This document shows, in pieces, positions 26,367 through 41,170 of a stretch of 64,000 bases of DNA. The position numbers and the translations under genes are program-made. The notes beneath the pieces were generated by a model. That model made no database searches. It was not told the origin of the DNA and worked only from the letters and a program-made list of their open reading frames with translations. The DNA is from Cardiocondyla obscurior (Eukaryota > Arthropoda > Insecta > Hymenoptera > Formicidae). Numbering within the stretch: position 1 is the stretch's first letter; each line of letters begins with the position of its first letter. The DNA is taken from the NCBI RefSeq assembly GCF_019399895.1, contig NC_091868.1, positions 8,185,593-8,249,592 of the forward strand, in the 5' to 3' direction.

Positions 26367-29300
26367 CTCGAAATAGAAAATTAATATCTACTTTGACTCT
26401 ATGCAATTATTTAATTGTTGAGCAATTGTACCATGAGAATCTCATTGCCAGCTATACTTTCGACAATGAAACGGCTCTCGATTCGAAGAGTTCAACGTCA
26501 GGGAAGCGTAACGTCTTTCGATTCACTCCTCGCCACAGACGGATTCTTCCACGAAATTTCTGAATCATTTGTTTTAAGAAGTAGGATAGATCTTTTTAAT
26601 GCTATATATATAATATTTTTTAACGAGTGCGGCCTCCTTCATGATTTTCAGAGCATACTTGTAATTAATTCTTTAGTTTGATATTTGTTAAAAAAATGCA
26701 AGAATGTAATTTATCATAACGTGCAAGTTCTATAATATATTAAGAACTTTTACAGCAGGTATTATGTTCGTTCAGGAATCACATACAGTGGGATAGGAAT
26801 TCAATGAATTATGCAGACGTTTATGTTACACGTGTGCGAGGAACGTGACGAGAATATCGAAATTCTGCTGGTTTGCACTCTTCTGGGCGCAACGCGAGGA
26901 AAGAAATTACAAGATTTCCTGTTGTTTCGCTTTAATTAATAGCTTAGTGTAGGCGTCGGAAGAAATAGAGGAAATAGTCGGTTTCGAACTCTCCTACTGC
27001 TTATTTCGATCACCTTTATTTTATATTTGGATCGTAAGCTATTCATCGTTGTCGACGGGGATCTCTTCCGCACGATTCATCATTTTCTAGAGTAGTTAAT
27101 TGGGATATCTTGTTAATAATAAAATTAATCAGGCCTTTACGCTCGCGCTCAATTTTATTTCTTTATACAGTTCGTTATATAGATTTACGTCGAGTAATAT
27201 ATGTTTGGCAGAATTTTATTACGACAGTGTACATTATATTTATTAGAATGTAATAATCCGAGATTGAAATTATATACAACAGAGACATGTGCTTAAGTCA
27301 TGTATAATTATAAATTTATTCTCATTATGTAGCTTTATGCGGCTCCAACCACTTACGAAATGCGTTTTAATTATCTACGCGTAGTATATTGCAGCTTGCG
27401 CGATCTTGATTAAGCCGCGGAGGAGATGAAAATTGCTAGACACATTTTCCAACGTATCTTGTTACGCATAGCAATTTTGATCACGTACCCACATTCTCTT
27501 CTCACGTTTTGCTGTCAGATTACCGTCAAGTAAGCTTTCCAAGTTACTGATTCAAAACTATTATTATACTGATAATTACCAGCTTGCTAATGAGCATCTT
27601 ACAAAGCGTGTTTTTCTTATTTAATTTAGATTCTGGTGATTCCAACCGTAAAATTCAGCGATGCTTAACTACTCAACGCGAAATATTACGCAAAATTAAA
27701 AATAGACGATGATGTAAGATAAATTTTGCAGCTGTACTCGCTGAGAGATCTCTTCGAGATGTTAATTTAATTATTATAACATACATCTATGCATTTCGCT
27801 TTTTGATTATAAAAGCGCCGTATTTCATATTCTATAATAGTTTCCTCTGATGAGCTTACTTCTTAACCACCGTTCGCGTACTTTTCCGCATTTTTTCGCT
27901 ACCTTATGCTTATTAGTACGCTTCAATTTACTCTGGTTATTACGCTTGCTGCGCGATCGTATAACGTCTTTATAAAATCCCATTTGCCCGCGATCGCCGT
28001 ATAGCGCTCGGTTTTATTGGCCGACTGCCCCGAATGATTCCCTGCAATTCCGTCATGTTGCATCGGGAGCGACCTTCGCATAGTATGTGCCCGAGCGATA
28101 CGTTACTCGATCGTTGCCGCGGTGTATCTTTATTTCTTGGAATTGCCCCATCTTCGTCGTCCAGTATCCGATATCGAAATCCCATTAGCGCGCACGAGAT
28201 CGCGACAATGGACAATTTAAACGAGGAAAGGGAGGATCCGGATGAAGTGCTCTCGGTCCCCGAGTGCAAAATCACTGCGGCGTGACCGGCTCGCTTTTCT
28301 TCGTCATCGCCGTCGTCAACGTCGCTCTGATCAGAACGGCGATTGGGATCACTTTTTGCTTTATCGAAGTGTCGTGATTCACGACGTTCGATCTAAAATA
28401 CGAGAGAACTTAAATCCTTGCGCGTAATATATATTTTTTTTTTTATTTCTTTTTCCTACTTCGACGACGTCCACGAGAGAACTTTTTATTTCGACAGGTC
28501 AATGGTATCATCCATCTGACCAAGTTGCGCCTTTACGGAGCGGTACCGACTCGAGGAGGAAACATTATTCTTGCGATTAAAGATGAAAGATGTAATAGGC
28601 CGCTAATGAAGGGGATTAAATGAGAGGAACTCACGCGAGATCGTGAATTTCTCGGGGCGTTTACCGCGCTTATTTTTTTTATTTTACATATTTTTAAGCG
28701 CGAGGTGATACCGTGGAATCGAATAACATTCGTGAATGAAGTACGCGGAAATGAACATAAATTCGACAATGATAATCTATAAGTTTCCGCGCTCGCAGAT
28801 GTCCAGAAGCCATTACGTCGCGTTCGGTTCTGTGTTCGCGCAAGCCCGCGAGCGCGCGAGTTTAATTGCAAGGCTTCGCTTAGCCGTGTTTAAAGGTTCG
28901 CTCGCTGCGAATTGTGCGTCTCGTCAAAGAGAGATTTTTCCACTGGTCCCGCTGAAACGTCACGGTGTTTAAAGGGCGTAAAAACGGTTTCTCGCGCGTC
29001 CGAGTCTGAGTGTGTTTTTCGTTATCCTTGTCTAACTTCGTTTTCCTTTTTCCCCGACGTCGTTGCAAACGCGACCTGCCCCACTATCTCGCGCCCGAGC
29101 GACGTAGGATCTCGCAGGCGCCGCCTGGCCGTTGACCCCGAGCTGCCAACGGCCCTGACCAAGACTCCGTTTAACTCGCACGCTCCTTCCATCTCCATCC
29201 ACTGCTCTCGTGCAAACAGACCGATACGCGGCGAGCGCGACCGTGTGTGAATTCGCGCGCGGTCTTCCCTTTCGCGCTGGAAAGATGTCGGAGGCCCGTG

Positions 29301-32300
29301 TTCCACCTGTGGCGTGATCGCGGCGATTCCGGGCTCTCTCGCGCTCGAGAGAACGACTTGGCGTTATCGGTGGAAGGAAATCGCCGTTTACTTCTTCTCG
29401 CTATGTCTTGTTATACCTCGAGGAAGAGATATCCTGTCTTATTAAAGAAATTATATAGGTACGATCTCTCCCCTGTCTTCGTTTCAGCGGCGGAATTTTG
29501 ACACGTCCGAACGCGGCCTTTTTCGCAATTTCTGATTTCTCTCGGGAATGACGAGGGGTTCGCTTTCCCGTCACATCCCCGGCCGCTATATGTATTCTTG
29601 CACGGTCGAGGCGAGCGAAGGAATGGGACCAATAGCCGTAAAAAGAAGCGCCTAGGAGATACCACGGGGTGTACGAACAGGTTGTACCTTGGGACTACTC
29701 GTTTTCATGCAGGTGCTCGTCCATCTGGCTCTGCAGGAAGTATCACATAGACCGAGAGTAGCTTGAAATTAACTCCCCGCGGTGGCGCGCGAAATGTATC
29801 GGGGAAAACGGGACGTTGTACCCACAAGCTCGTGGATTTCTCTAAACCCACTTCGATCTCGCGTAAAAATTCATTCCCGGAGACAATCGTTGACACGTAG
29901 GAACGGTCGTTAATCTCGCGCCGTTAATCTTAATCGGCTTAGACACTTGTTCGCGGCCTCCTCCCCCTTCCCCGCGACGTCGGAGGGCAAATATGTCATC
30001 TGTCCGGGATGATACATCGCGCACGTCCAGCTTTTGTCGGCTTTTTCTAAAGAACGGCATAACGGTCGGCGCATTTGCAAATGAATTCGTAAGTGAATTC
30101 CCATTCGCTCGACAATAATCCCGGATCGCGAGCCGACGTGCGAAGCGCTCCATTCAAGGCATGCCGGGTCAAGGCTCCCGTACGCGCGTAAGGCGACGCA
30201 TAAAGGGCGAACGAACCTGCGAAGAAAGAACGGCGGCGACACTTGTTATTAAAGCGCTCGGCACGTTTCAGAGTCACTTCCTGGCGATACTCGCGGCGCA
30301 TCGCTCGGTTGTACGTGTGTACCCCGTGGAATTAACTCGGCCCGTAATAATTTCGTCTTATCTCCGGCGTTTCCTCAACAATGTTGCTCCGCGCTTAAAT
30401 ACTAATTGCCAACGCGCATTTAAAAATAACACGCGCACCCGTTCCGTGCGCCTTCGCTTTTTTCGCACCGCGTCGAACGTACGGCGCGCAAAGTGCAATT
30501 CGACGTCGACGCTGAAAACGGTAGCCGGCCATGCGTGAGAACCTCCTCTCTCCCTCCCCCTCTCACCTCGACCGATTGCAAATTGTCACGATATTCGCTG
30601 GACGCGAATGCTAATTTATTCGGCCAATTCGTCCCGGCCTTTTCCGCCGCTGTTATTCTCGAAACGAATTACTTTGCGCGTTACTCTTAAAACTCCTTCG
30701 TGTCCATTGTCCATATCTCCGGTGTTACGGTGCTCTATCGCTCCACCAGTCTGTAAAATGTTCGCCGCACACAAGCGCGCGGGGGGAAATCACACGCGCG
30801 CACGCACACGTGCGCGCGAGATGCATATGGCACACCGCAGCCGGTGGAAACGTCATTTGGTCGACTCGCTAAAGGAACTAATCGCCGCTGCGCTTCGTAC
30901 TGGATAATAAACCGTGCTAGTGGGTCATCAATATCGAACCCTCGCTCGCTCGCGGCTATTAGGCGGACACGTAATAATCAGTGGGGCTCCGTACGCCGTG
31001 CAGGATCAGGTCGTGCAATCTGGAAAGCCGGCAACGTGCCCGGCTACACGGCGCAAGGCAGGAGGCGCCGATCGAAACGTGCGCTTTGCAAATTGATCGA
31101 TTAACGGTACGAAGGAACGAGACACGGCGTGAAAGGGGGTCATCGACGCCACCGCGGCGAAGATATATTATCGGGATGCGTGAACGTGCGCGCGCGCGGG
31201 ATGGCCGTGCGACAGCGCGAGAGGAATTTCTTGTGTTCTAAATAGTTTGTTCGGGTCGGCTGATTTTCGAGTGCTGCAAATAAAAAGAGGCGATCGAGAC
31301 GGATCGACGCTCGCATTTCCGCGGAATATAGAAACGTTGCCCGGGAATTAAACGAGGGACATTAAACCGCCGCGGCGGATGAGTAAATTAGCGAGTCTCG
31401 CCGTCGGCTCGTCGCCGATCTCGATATACAAAATGATTCGCGATAAGTCCGCCGTTTACGGCTCGTCGCAGATAATCGATTCCGGCGAATGTAGACGCCT
31501 CGCGTGAATCCGCGAACCGCGGCCCGACGGTGTGATAAGGACACCCGATACGCGATCGGTTCGATGACACCGGAAAAGTGGAATGATCCGCTCGCTGGTT
31601 ACACACCGCGCCGAGATCGGCGTTATTTATATTACATGCCTTTGACCTGGTTAGACGGCAATCTCCCGAGGAGTTTCCAGCCGAATGACTGCCCACACGT
31701 TCATCCGCCTGTGCTTAGCGGTCCTCGAGACCGCAGAGTCTTTTCTTTTCATTTTTATTTTTTTTTTTCCTTTTCATCTCGAATCACGCGAGCCGTTTGT
31801 TCGATGGGACTGGTCGTCCCTCGTCGCGCCGTCATAGCGATTTAGCTCGCTTCGCCGCGACCTAGGTAGAGGAATTTCGCTGCGTCTTATTGATATCTTG
31901 AGGTGCCGGATGCACGACGTAACGTAAAATAAAAAATATTAATATAGACACGCTAGTATATTAGTTATTAAAATTAATAAAAAAAAGGGTAAAAGTTTTT
32001 TTTAATAAAGATTTTATTTAAAAAAATTTATGCTTTCCTAAAAATTGTTCCGCGATGCGGGATGCTCGTCCCGAGCCTGCTTCTCTTCTCAGATGGGACG
32101 TGTCGAGTTATCTTTCCGCGCACCGGACTCTCGCGAACGCGCCCGATAAATTACTGTCACAAAAATTAATTAATTCGCACGGTAGTCCACGACACTTTCG
32201 TTACAAAATTTTTATATAAAAGTAATAGTAATAATAACAGTAAAAAATAATTATTTATAAATTCTTGTGATTAAAAAATCATCTCGGTCTCAGCCAGGCA

Positions 32301-35300
32301 TTTATGTTACGTTTGTGACTTCATTAAAATAGTAATTCTTCATCGTCGTTTCATTTTCTAAGCCCGACCGTGGCAAGTAGTTCAATTTAAAACCCGCTCT
32401 GCTTTGGAGCGATCGCCTCGCCCCACTTGATATCCGTGCCGATAATCCCGGCGATAGCCCGCAACGTTAATCGGCATTCGTATAATACAATTGTTTAAAT
32501 CGCTGGGACCAAAATAACGGGAGAAATGATCTCGGATAGCAGCGCGCGATCCGCGGTGCTCCGCGCGGTCAAATCGCGGCGTGAACCGCTAAACGGTAAT
32601 TCGGACTTTCTCTTTGACGCCCGAGACAAGCTTGCGCAACCGAGGAATGTGTAAAAGCGGACTCATCTCGGGCGAGAGGGCCGCTATTCATTTTTGGCGC
32701 GTCGTGCAAAGTTAACGGCTTTGGGTGCCGCGTTAAGTGGCGTTATCGCGTGGGGTCGATGCCACGCGAGATAACACGTTGCACCGCGGAGGCCGAATGA
32801 GAAATATCCCTTTCCCGGGAATTTGTGGCACGGGCAACGGTATCTGCATCTGCCGACAAGAGAGAAATATCCCCGAATCCACTTGTGGGGGCGGACCCTT
32901 TGCGAGACTCGGCTTACAATTCCATCTCTAGCGGTGCCCGAATGCACGCGTGTAGTTTATTGAATCTAGCGGTTTCTGCTTCTTCGGCGGGGAACTAAAA
33001 TGGGCGCCCGCTCGTTGTATCGGTGATGATGCTAATTGGTGTAGTTCGAACGAGCGGTTTTTATCCTCGGGGTGATTCCCGTCCAGGAAACACTCCACGG
33101 ATACAAACCGACCGGTTAAAAAAAAAAAGAAAGAAAAAAAATAAATAAAAAAAAAATAAAATAAAAAACGTGTCGGTCCGATTAAATTATTCGCGAAACG
33201 TTTCTTGCGCATTCACATTCATCAATGTATTCGCGGCGCATTTCCTCGAATAATTTGTTTTTTTTTTTTTTTCTTCTTCCGACAACGGGTAATTTAATTG
33301 AAAGTGACTGCTGAATGCAGCCGGTGCCCATCGTAAAGGACGACCCGTGCGGAATCCCATTCGTCAGATGTCCATTATAAGCGCGCACGAGCGGAATTAC
33401 ATCTACTCCCGCGGAAATCAACAGAGATTGCTATTGCGTCCGTAACGGTGTACGATTTCTCGCTAAGGCTTTAATATACCCGTGTTTTAATTCGACTGAT
33501 ACACATTGGGAGCAAATGCGGGATTAAGAGCAAACGGTTATCGTTTCGTAATGGACGCGTACTTTAATCGAACCTGAAACCTGTCTTTCGCGTAAGCTCG
33601 TTAGACGTCAGACCGTACCGTTAAACGCGGTGGTAATTGCTGTTTGCAATATACTCATTAGGCCGGTGTCTACGTTCGACATCCGTCTTAATTCGTGTAA
33701 AGCAGAGTTTCCGGCAAGGGGACCGAATGGAACATTCGTTCGGAAAGTAAAGCGCGGACCGCGGCATAACGTGGACCTCCAACGGTGACGACTGACTGGA
33801 GAGTGTAACGGTCTTCGAATGCAACAGTGAGAATCGAAGACGAGCGGTTACCGTTGCGCGATCCACAAACTCGAGGGCCCGGCAGATATCTCCATGCACC
33901 GGCGTCGTGGCGAAGTCGTGTGCCGCTGTTTGCTTTCCATCGGCCGTTCTCCGTTCCTTTGTCTGTCCGCCTTCGTTACGCGCCGTCGTGACTGCATACG
34001 AACGACTGATGATCCGAATGTAGCTCGTACGACTTGCCTCATCACGAGAAGTACAGTAAAGCTCTATTCGTCGGGATAATAGAGGCACGCCGGGTCAAAT
34101 AACAGAATTTCTATTATAAGAGGCCGCGCGCAATTTCAGATGAATGCTCGTTATTAATTGGGTTAAATAGTTGCGCGACCGCGGCGGAAATAAGAGCGGC
34201 TTTCAATGGGGGAGACAATAAATATAAAAAAATACCCTCGGCGATCTGCGCACTCGCAAAAATCTGTGTCGCCGTATTTCGAAATTTCTTGACGAACGAG
34301 CGAAAGACTTGGCAGCGAACGAGCTCGAGTCGCAACCAAACGACACGGATTTTCTGGAAACGCAGATGATTCGAAAGCTCGGAATAGAACGTGTGTAACA
34401 GCGTTATAAATCGCGATTCGCGCGTACGAATTTCATCGTGATATTCGGTTGATGATCGCGGCTCGTAATAACGAGCAACGAGAATGGCACTTGCCGGGAG
34501 TTTTATCGCTTCCTCCATCCGCCGTGAATTCTCAAAACGCAGTTTCGGCGGCCGCGCGTCCGCAATTACCGTTCGTGAGATAGTTTTGCATGGCCACGGC
34601 GCTTCCTGTTTCACATGGCAATGCCACCGGCCGCCTTTAGCCACTCCAACGACCTTGTTCTTCATTGCCCCTTCAAGAGGCATCGTTACGCGCCGCTACA
34701 TATTGCATTAGACTTCCCGGTGAAACGGAACTCTGTGAGACTCGGCAAAAGAATGCTAATCTGCCGGGGACTTTATTACCGTTTGATTTCAAATTGATGA
34801 GCGAATTTAAACGGCGCGGTGTAGTTAGCGTGGCGGTTTGTCGATGTAAAATAAAACGCGCAGTTCGTTTTCCGTCGATAACGCTGAATCTGGATCGTTT
34901 AATCATTCTTAATCCGGCGATCATTGCGACCAGTTACGATCCTCGGGGACATTACGATTTAAAAGAACGCCGTCTGCGACAAACGTCGGTCTACTTGTTC
35001 ATTCGCGGCCAGGCTGGAATCGCAGTTATATATTTGCATAGTGAGCGAACGACGTCATTAAGCGATTAATTCAAATCGCTGGTTGTCCCGGCGAACGGGA
35101 AGGATGAAAGGAACATCGGCGTGCGGGCCGATCGAACGGCGATGCTCGAATTTGCACCGATACGACCGGTCGATGACGTTCACCGATCACGGTGCTGGAA
35201 AACACTCCGTCGTTTTGCAGCGCCGAGTGGACGGCCAGGTTTAGCTGATTGTGAGAGTCCACTTTAACGGCGATCCACTCGGGGCGTTGCCAACTTCCTG

Positions 35301-38300
35301 GACGGTTTCGCGAAAGCTTCCTGGTCTGGATTCCAGGCCGATGGAACGTGGAAATATAAATAATATGGGCGCGGCATCTCCCCAAGTTTTTCCCGCCGAT
35401 ACGTGATAATTCAACGCGAAATTGCCGGCGAGGAGAGATACGGAGTAAATATGCGTGATCTTGCGTTACGCGTGAACGCCGGCTGAGATCGCGCACGCGA
35501 GTGGAAGCGCGCTGGATATTACATTCTCGCGACTTCGGCTTCTATTAAATTAATTAACCGGCACTGATTCCACTTTAGCACGTTGTTTATTTATAATTAG
35601 AATGCACGTGCCTTCTTTATTTGACAAGCGCCGAGATGCAAATCTGCGTCACGCTTACTTTGTGATTTAATATTAATAGATTATAAAACTTTTTTTTTAA
35701 TTATTTTTGTTGTAAAAAATTAATACGCGCTGATTGTAATATTAAAAAAAAAAGAAAAATGTTTAGGTTTCTCTCAAAAAATATTTTTTTTTAATTCAAA
35801 TTAACGCTTGCGTAAAATAATCTCATTACGTGCGACGATATTCGTAAAAGTAAACGTTAATAAACACAATGCAAATCGATGCAGACAGAGAAAACACGGG
35901 CTGCTCAACTGATCGCGGTCAATGCCAGGAGCATTTCGTAATTTACGTTTACGCGCGAGACCGTTACCGTCATTTCCGCGATAAATTTTACACCGAGATC
36001 AGCGATTGAACGCAGCAGGCGGGCCAGGTGAGAATCGGCGATCTGGATTCCGCACAATGTATATGTAGGTAACTGTAAGTCGTAACTGCGGAAAGCGAAC
36101 AATCGGTGCTAAGTTTAACGCGACTTTAACGACGACGACGTTCCGACAATGTTAATAACCGGCGGTTGAGGTTTCCTGGGAATCGCGCAGTCAGGATCCA
36201 TTGTTTCGACCGGCGACCTCCGTATCGGCGATAACAAAATTCAATAAGCGCGCATTTTTTTTTCCTTTTTTTTTTTTTTTTACCTGCGCATCTTCCGTTT
36301 CCGAAAAATCAGCCCGATTACACTAGTACGTGCGTTACTGCGAAATTCATCTTGAAAAAAATTAGCGGGACTCTATCCTGTGATTTATCGTCTTATTGCC
36401 CGTCGCTTTCAGAAACCCTTCTTCGCCGCGGGCCTCCCGACGGTTTAGGCATTTTTCAATTTCTTTTTCTTCGCCACTCGCTCGTACCATCCCGTCCGTC
36501 GGCCCCAGCCTCTCTATCTTCCCTCCCTTATTACTTATAATTTTTATTTTCATTAGCTACGAGGAACGATGGCCCCCCGACATCGAAGGGTATAATTTAA
36601 GGACGATTGAATTTGTGGAACATAGGTCGTTGCGTGCCGCGCGTTGTGAAAATATTTTTCTCATGCGTTTTGTCGGTAAATTATTTCTACCTGTTGTCCA
36701 CAGACACGTATTTTGGCAGCGCGAATTTTTTCCGTCACTAAATTCCGCAAAGTTAAAACTTGCGAACTTATAAGTAAACGTCAGATATGGTTAATTAATG
36801 ACAGCTGATTATTGCTGCGATATATGAATAATAAAATAAAAACAGAATATTCACGCATTCTGCAAAAGATAAAAATTTCAGAGGAATCTGTATAAAAGTA
36901 GTATGATAAGTAGAAAGCACAACGACTTTTTTTTATTACTGTTGTAGAATTTCTCAATTTCTTAAAACGAGTTGTATCAGCTGTTGCATTCGACCTTTCA
37001 ATTGCACCCGAGATAATGATAATTCCAAACCGACAAGGACTTCCTTGATGGTTACGTTCGTTGTAGTCTACCATCGCATGTTATCGAGTTCACGCATGAA
37101 TTCCATAACAAGCGTTAACCATAAAAGCGCCGATAGCATAGTGCATGAAACGACCGTAAGTGCTGTAGGTAAGTTGTTCATGTGGCAACTATAAAAAGAA
37201 AAAAATAATAAATTATCTAATCCCGTTAAATCCGAGCGTGTACTCTCGATTCCACGTTCTAAATTTTTCTTTTTTATTAATAAGTTGAACACGAAGAGGA
37301 CTTTTCTATGAAAAAGACGTTATTCTTACATTTCTTTCGATTTACGTGATTGTTGCTGTATTTTCTGCAACTTGATATTCTATACAAAAAAAATCTAATT
37401 AGCGGATACATACACGCGAACCTCTCAGGCAGAATTGATCAAGAAGAATGGCAGACCGATCCTAGCCGATCGTCCCGTATCAACGTCTGCTCTTAGCCAC
37501 CAAGCACGTCTGCGATTAAATAAGCATAGCGACATAATAGCTACCTTCGCGAGTCACGATATACTTGCGCGTGACGGCACGTCAGTCCCACCGGAATCCT
37601 TATTGCAGAACGATTCATTAATTACCGGGTTATTTTGCATTCAGATGATATGCCAGTTGGACCGACGAGAGACGGTCGTTGATACTTTTGACAGGTCTCA
37701 TCGCGTCGCTTCTCAGAATGGGATGCGCACGCACAAATAGAAATTTTTCCCAGCCGGATACGCGTAACAGATTTCGCCATGTTTATCGAGAAATGAAATA
37801 AAAGCAATTATTTATTAACGCCGTAAAAAGTGTGTTTGACATCTAAATCATTAACCTTAGCAGCATGTTGAACGTCGCCGTCTCGGATGGAAAACCATTT
37901 TCCATGTACCGTACGTGCCGTTTATCCGTCTACCTGTTTGCGCGAGAAAAATACTCCAACGACGTCGTACGTCATCGCTAATTTTCGTAAAAAAGAACCA
38001 ACGTCGCGGTGATTTAGCGACAAGCGCCTTGATACGCGGGTTTCCGGCTCAAAGCGCGATCGAGCGTAATTCGATGATTCGCTACCGAAAAAAGGGACAT
38101 TTCGCGCCGCAAGTCACGGAGCTTGTGTATATCTGGACGGCGATTCCGGAATTGGCATTTTTTTCTAACGACTAAAGCCGCAGAGAGCCGCGAGAAGTCT
38201 CTCATCGCGATGAACCGTTCTCCGTAACCACCGAGTGGGCGGACAAAGTGCAGGAGAAGGAGAAGGAGGTGGAAGAGAAGACGAAGGAAAAGACTTAAAT

Positions 38301-38385
38301 AAAGGAAAAAAAAGAAAAAAATGATCCGATGGAGAAAGAGGTGCACGAGCGAGCGCTGGTCTTACCCGTCTTTCTCTTTCCTCCG

Positions 38386-38763
38386 CACTGAGAGAAAAAT
38401 TTAAGTATTTTTTACTATAATTGCATAGTCGAATAAAATATAATCAAAATTTGACTATAAATTATGAAGGTTTTAACTATTAATATGATTAAAATTAAAG
38501 AAATAAATAGTAAAAAAAATTAATCATTTTTTTATGATAAATACCATTATAATAACAGTACATTTTACTGTTACACATGATAATAGTAACAATAAAAAAT
38601 ATTTAAAAACACTAATTACACTATAAATATAGTGTACGACTTTATTACACAGTTTAAATAATTATAATTTGTATAAAATTACTATAAAAATATTATTGGT
38701 CCCTTTTTTAATTTTTTTTTACCGTCAAATTATGGTTATCTCAATCATATTTTTCTCTGGGTG
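38386..38763 (+). mobile_element. MITE-like element copy C (both terminal inverted repeats present)
   Basis: This is a 378-bp AT-rich element with no coding capacity. The left end CACTGAGAGAAAAAT is the inverted form of the right end ATTTTTCTCTGGGTG, giving a terminal repeat of roughly CACYSAGAGAAAAAT. The left part (CTATAATTGCATAGTCGAAT) and right part (GGTCCC, then AAATTATGGTTATC) closely match copy D. It is flanked by CG on both sides, a possible 2-base target duplication. It must have been moved by a transposase encoded elsewhere. Confidence 0.72.
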
Positions 38764-39420
38764 CGTTTTTCCTCCTTTTCGCGGCGATTCTCTTGCGTAA
38801 CGGTACCTTTCGCCTCGCGAGTCGAGACGAAATCTGACGTTCAGAAGACTCACTTACGGTCGCGCGATCGCGCACGAAATCGTTGATTAATCATTCGGTG
38901 GAACACCCCGACCGTCGTTGCAAAGGGCAACGCCTATAGACTACCCGTCTCAGGCCCTTTGCGTTTACCGTTACGTATCTCACGGCAGGACGCGATCTTC
39001 CCTCGTTTCGAGGGCCGTAAATAAGGGCCGGCGATTTATATCTCCCGTGCGGTCTTCATTTGGTCTCTCGAGAAGCGGCGGTTAGCGGGGCGACTTCTGC
39101 ACGCGGGGCGCGAGTCCAAAGGCGATTCGCGTGACTGAACGATTATTTATACGTGATTATTCATAGAGAAGGCGAGTGGCGTTAAGCCAATTATCGGGCG
39201 CCGCGGCGATACGAAGTGGGCGCGCATCGCTCTCGATGAAATGCAAGCCGCTCGCGGCTCGTAGACCGCTACCTAAGAAAGCGTTATTTAGCGTGTGTCG
39301 TTAGTCGTACGGACAAGAAGCGCGCGGTCATCTCGCGGATTGATTGCGCGGTATTGCGAGCGCGCGGAGCCGCGTCCCGTCCTGGGAAATGCATGGCTCG
39401 AGATTGCTTTTAATCTACCT

Positions 39421-39456
<36 letters not shown>

Positions 39457-40906
39457 CGCGTCGTACATTGCCTCCCGACGACGGTGTAACGTTTATACAT
39501 CGAGCGCGAGATACACATACCGTAAGAGCATCCGGCATAGCCGCCACAGGCGGGAGGTGTACGTAGCAGGCGCCGTTCTCACGAAAGCACAAGGATCTCG
39601 CCTACTTTAATCTACCGCAGGCGGTTATTAGTTCTGACAAGGGAATTGCCCATTAAGATAATTAGAATAGCATTCCAATAATTACGTAATTGGATAATTG
39701 GCGTAATATGATAGTAATTCGAAATCGAGAAACTCCGATACATCACCGGTCGAAAGGAAGACTTAAGAACAAAAGTAAAAAAAAAATTAGAACAATTTAT
39801 TGAGGTAATCGCCACGAAGGCCGCCGAGAGCGAGCATCCACGCTTTCGTTTGCGCTGTTTTCTTTATCTATTAAATAAAGCTGTAAGCCCGTCCCGAGAT
39901 AGACGATGGAGCGATCTATCAGTACCTTTTGATCGTAGGATGAGAAACTGCGGGGCTACGAGTACCTTTTTTTGCTGATATTTTTTTTTCTTTTTTTTTT
40001 TATCGATCTTAATTGATTTATCAAATTTGACGTATTTATGGTATTACGCAACATGGTCTTATCCGACTCAAATTCAATTATGTAATCTAAAGAAGTGATT
40101 TTACCAAAAGTACTATCAGTTTGATACAATTTATTATTTTCTACAGGTAATAATTTGCGCGTATATCTATAATTTAAATTTCCACTCAGGTAGGGGCATT
40201 TAATTCATTACTATCTACGAATGTAAAACCCGGCAACATTTTTATTTATAGAGCAATTTCATCTAAATTGAATATTTGCTCTCGGGTTAAATTTTCTTTT
40301 TGGACAAACACTGAAGCAGAAAAGTGAAGGAATTTAAATTCTGAGAATTTTTTTTCTTCTACAGCCCCCGAAATTATAACGAGGTACGACTGTATAAAAG
40401 TAGCACGAAGAAAGAGAACGGTGGAAGAAGCAGGGACTTTACATCTAAAATTAAATACAAAGTTTCTTCAAGCTTTTTACTTAAGCTTCTGTAAATCGAA
40501 TTCAAACTCATTTATGCAACTATTAATTTGCAATGGCTATTTATCTCTTCCTCTACTCGTTCTAACTCTATTTCCCGGTGATATTTCCAACAACACCGTC
40601 GCACCCGAGGCTATTAGCTGCTGCGAATCGGGAAGTGCGCCTACGGACTGATTACACAGCGTGCAGTTCTCGTTGATGCGGCCGGAGTATCCGGCGCAAT
40701 GACGACCGTGGCGGGCGCGATGGATGCAATTCTGGTGAATAGCGGTCGTGCCGGCGGTGTAAGACGAATTGCAGGAAGCAATATCCTGCCTCCTTCTTCC
40801 CACCTTTTCCCCCTCGTATGGAGAAAATTTATTCAAAAAGGACTTTTCCAATCTCGCGCCGCGCACCGATTTCACGTAGCTCGCCTATAATTCTCCTGCG
40901 AAGATA

Positions 40907-41170
40907 CACCGAGAGAAAAATATTAAGTATTTTTTTACTATAACTGCATAGTCGAATAAAATATAGTCAAGAATATCATATTTTATGGTCATTCTTGCTA
41001 TAATTTTAGTAATATCAATCACATGAGCATAGTTCTGACAAATCGGGGCAAAAACTTGACTACAAATTATGAAGGTTTTAATTAATTAGTTATTATTGTT
41101 GGTCCCTTTTTTTTTAACATTTTTTTATAGTCAAATTATGGTTATCCGAATTATATTTTTTTTCTGGGTG
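40907..41170 (+). mobile_element. MITE-like element copy D (both terminal inverted repeats present)
   Basis: This is a 264-bp AT-rich element. The left end is CACCGAGAGAAAAATATT and the right end TTTTTTTCTGGGTG, inverted copies of each other. It is flanked by TA on both sides, consistent with the TA target duplication of Tc1/mariner-type transposons. It is closely similar to copy C at the left end (CTATAACTGCATAGTCGAAT) but differs in the middle, and no open frame of note is inside it. Confidence 0.72.

Noticed and set aside
34114..34683. 189-codon open frame on the minus strand, one of the longest in the window
   Set aside because: No recognisable domain or signal peptide, no splice context, and plus-strand frames overlap it. 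CpG-rich DNA has few stop codons, so frames of this length are expected by chance.
1141..39460. Many T and A runs of 10-20 bases that could be read as terminators or retroposon tails
   Set aside because: They occur throughout the window without adjoining stems, gene bodies or target duplications; they are ordinary homopolymers of this genome.
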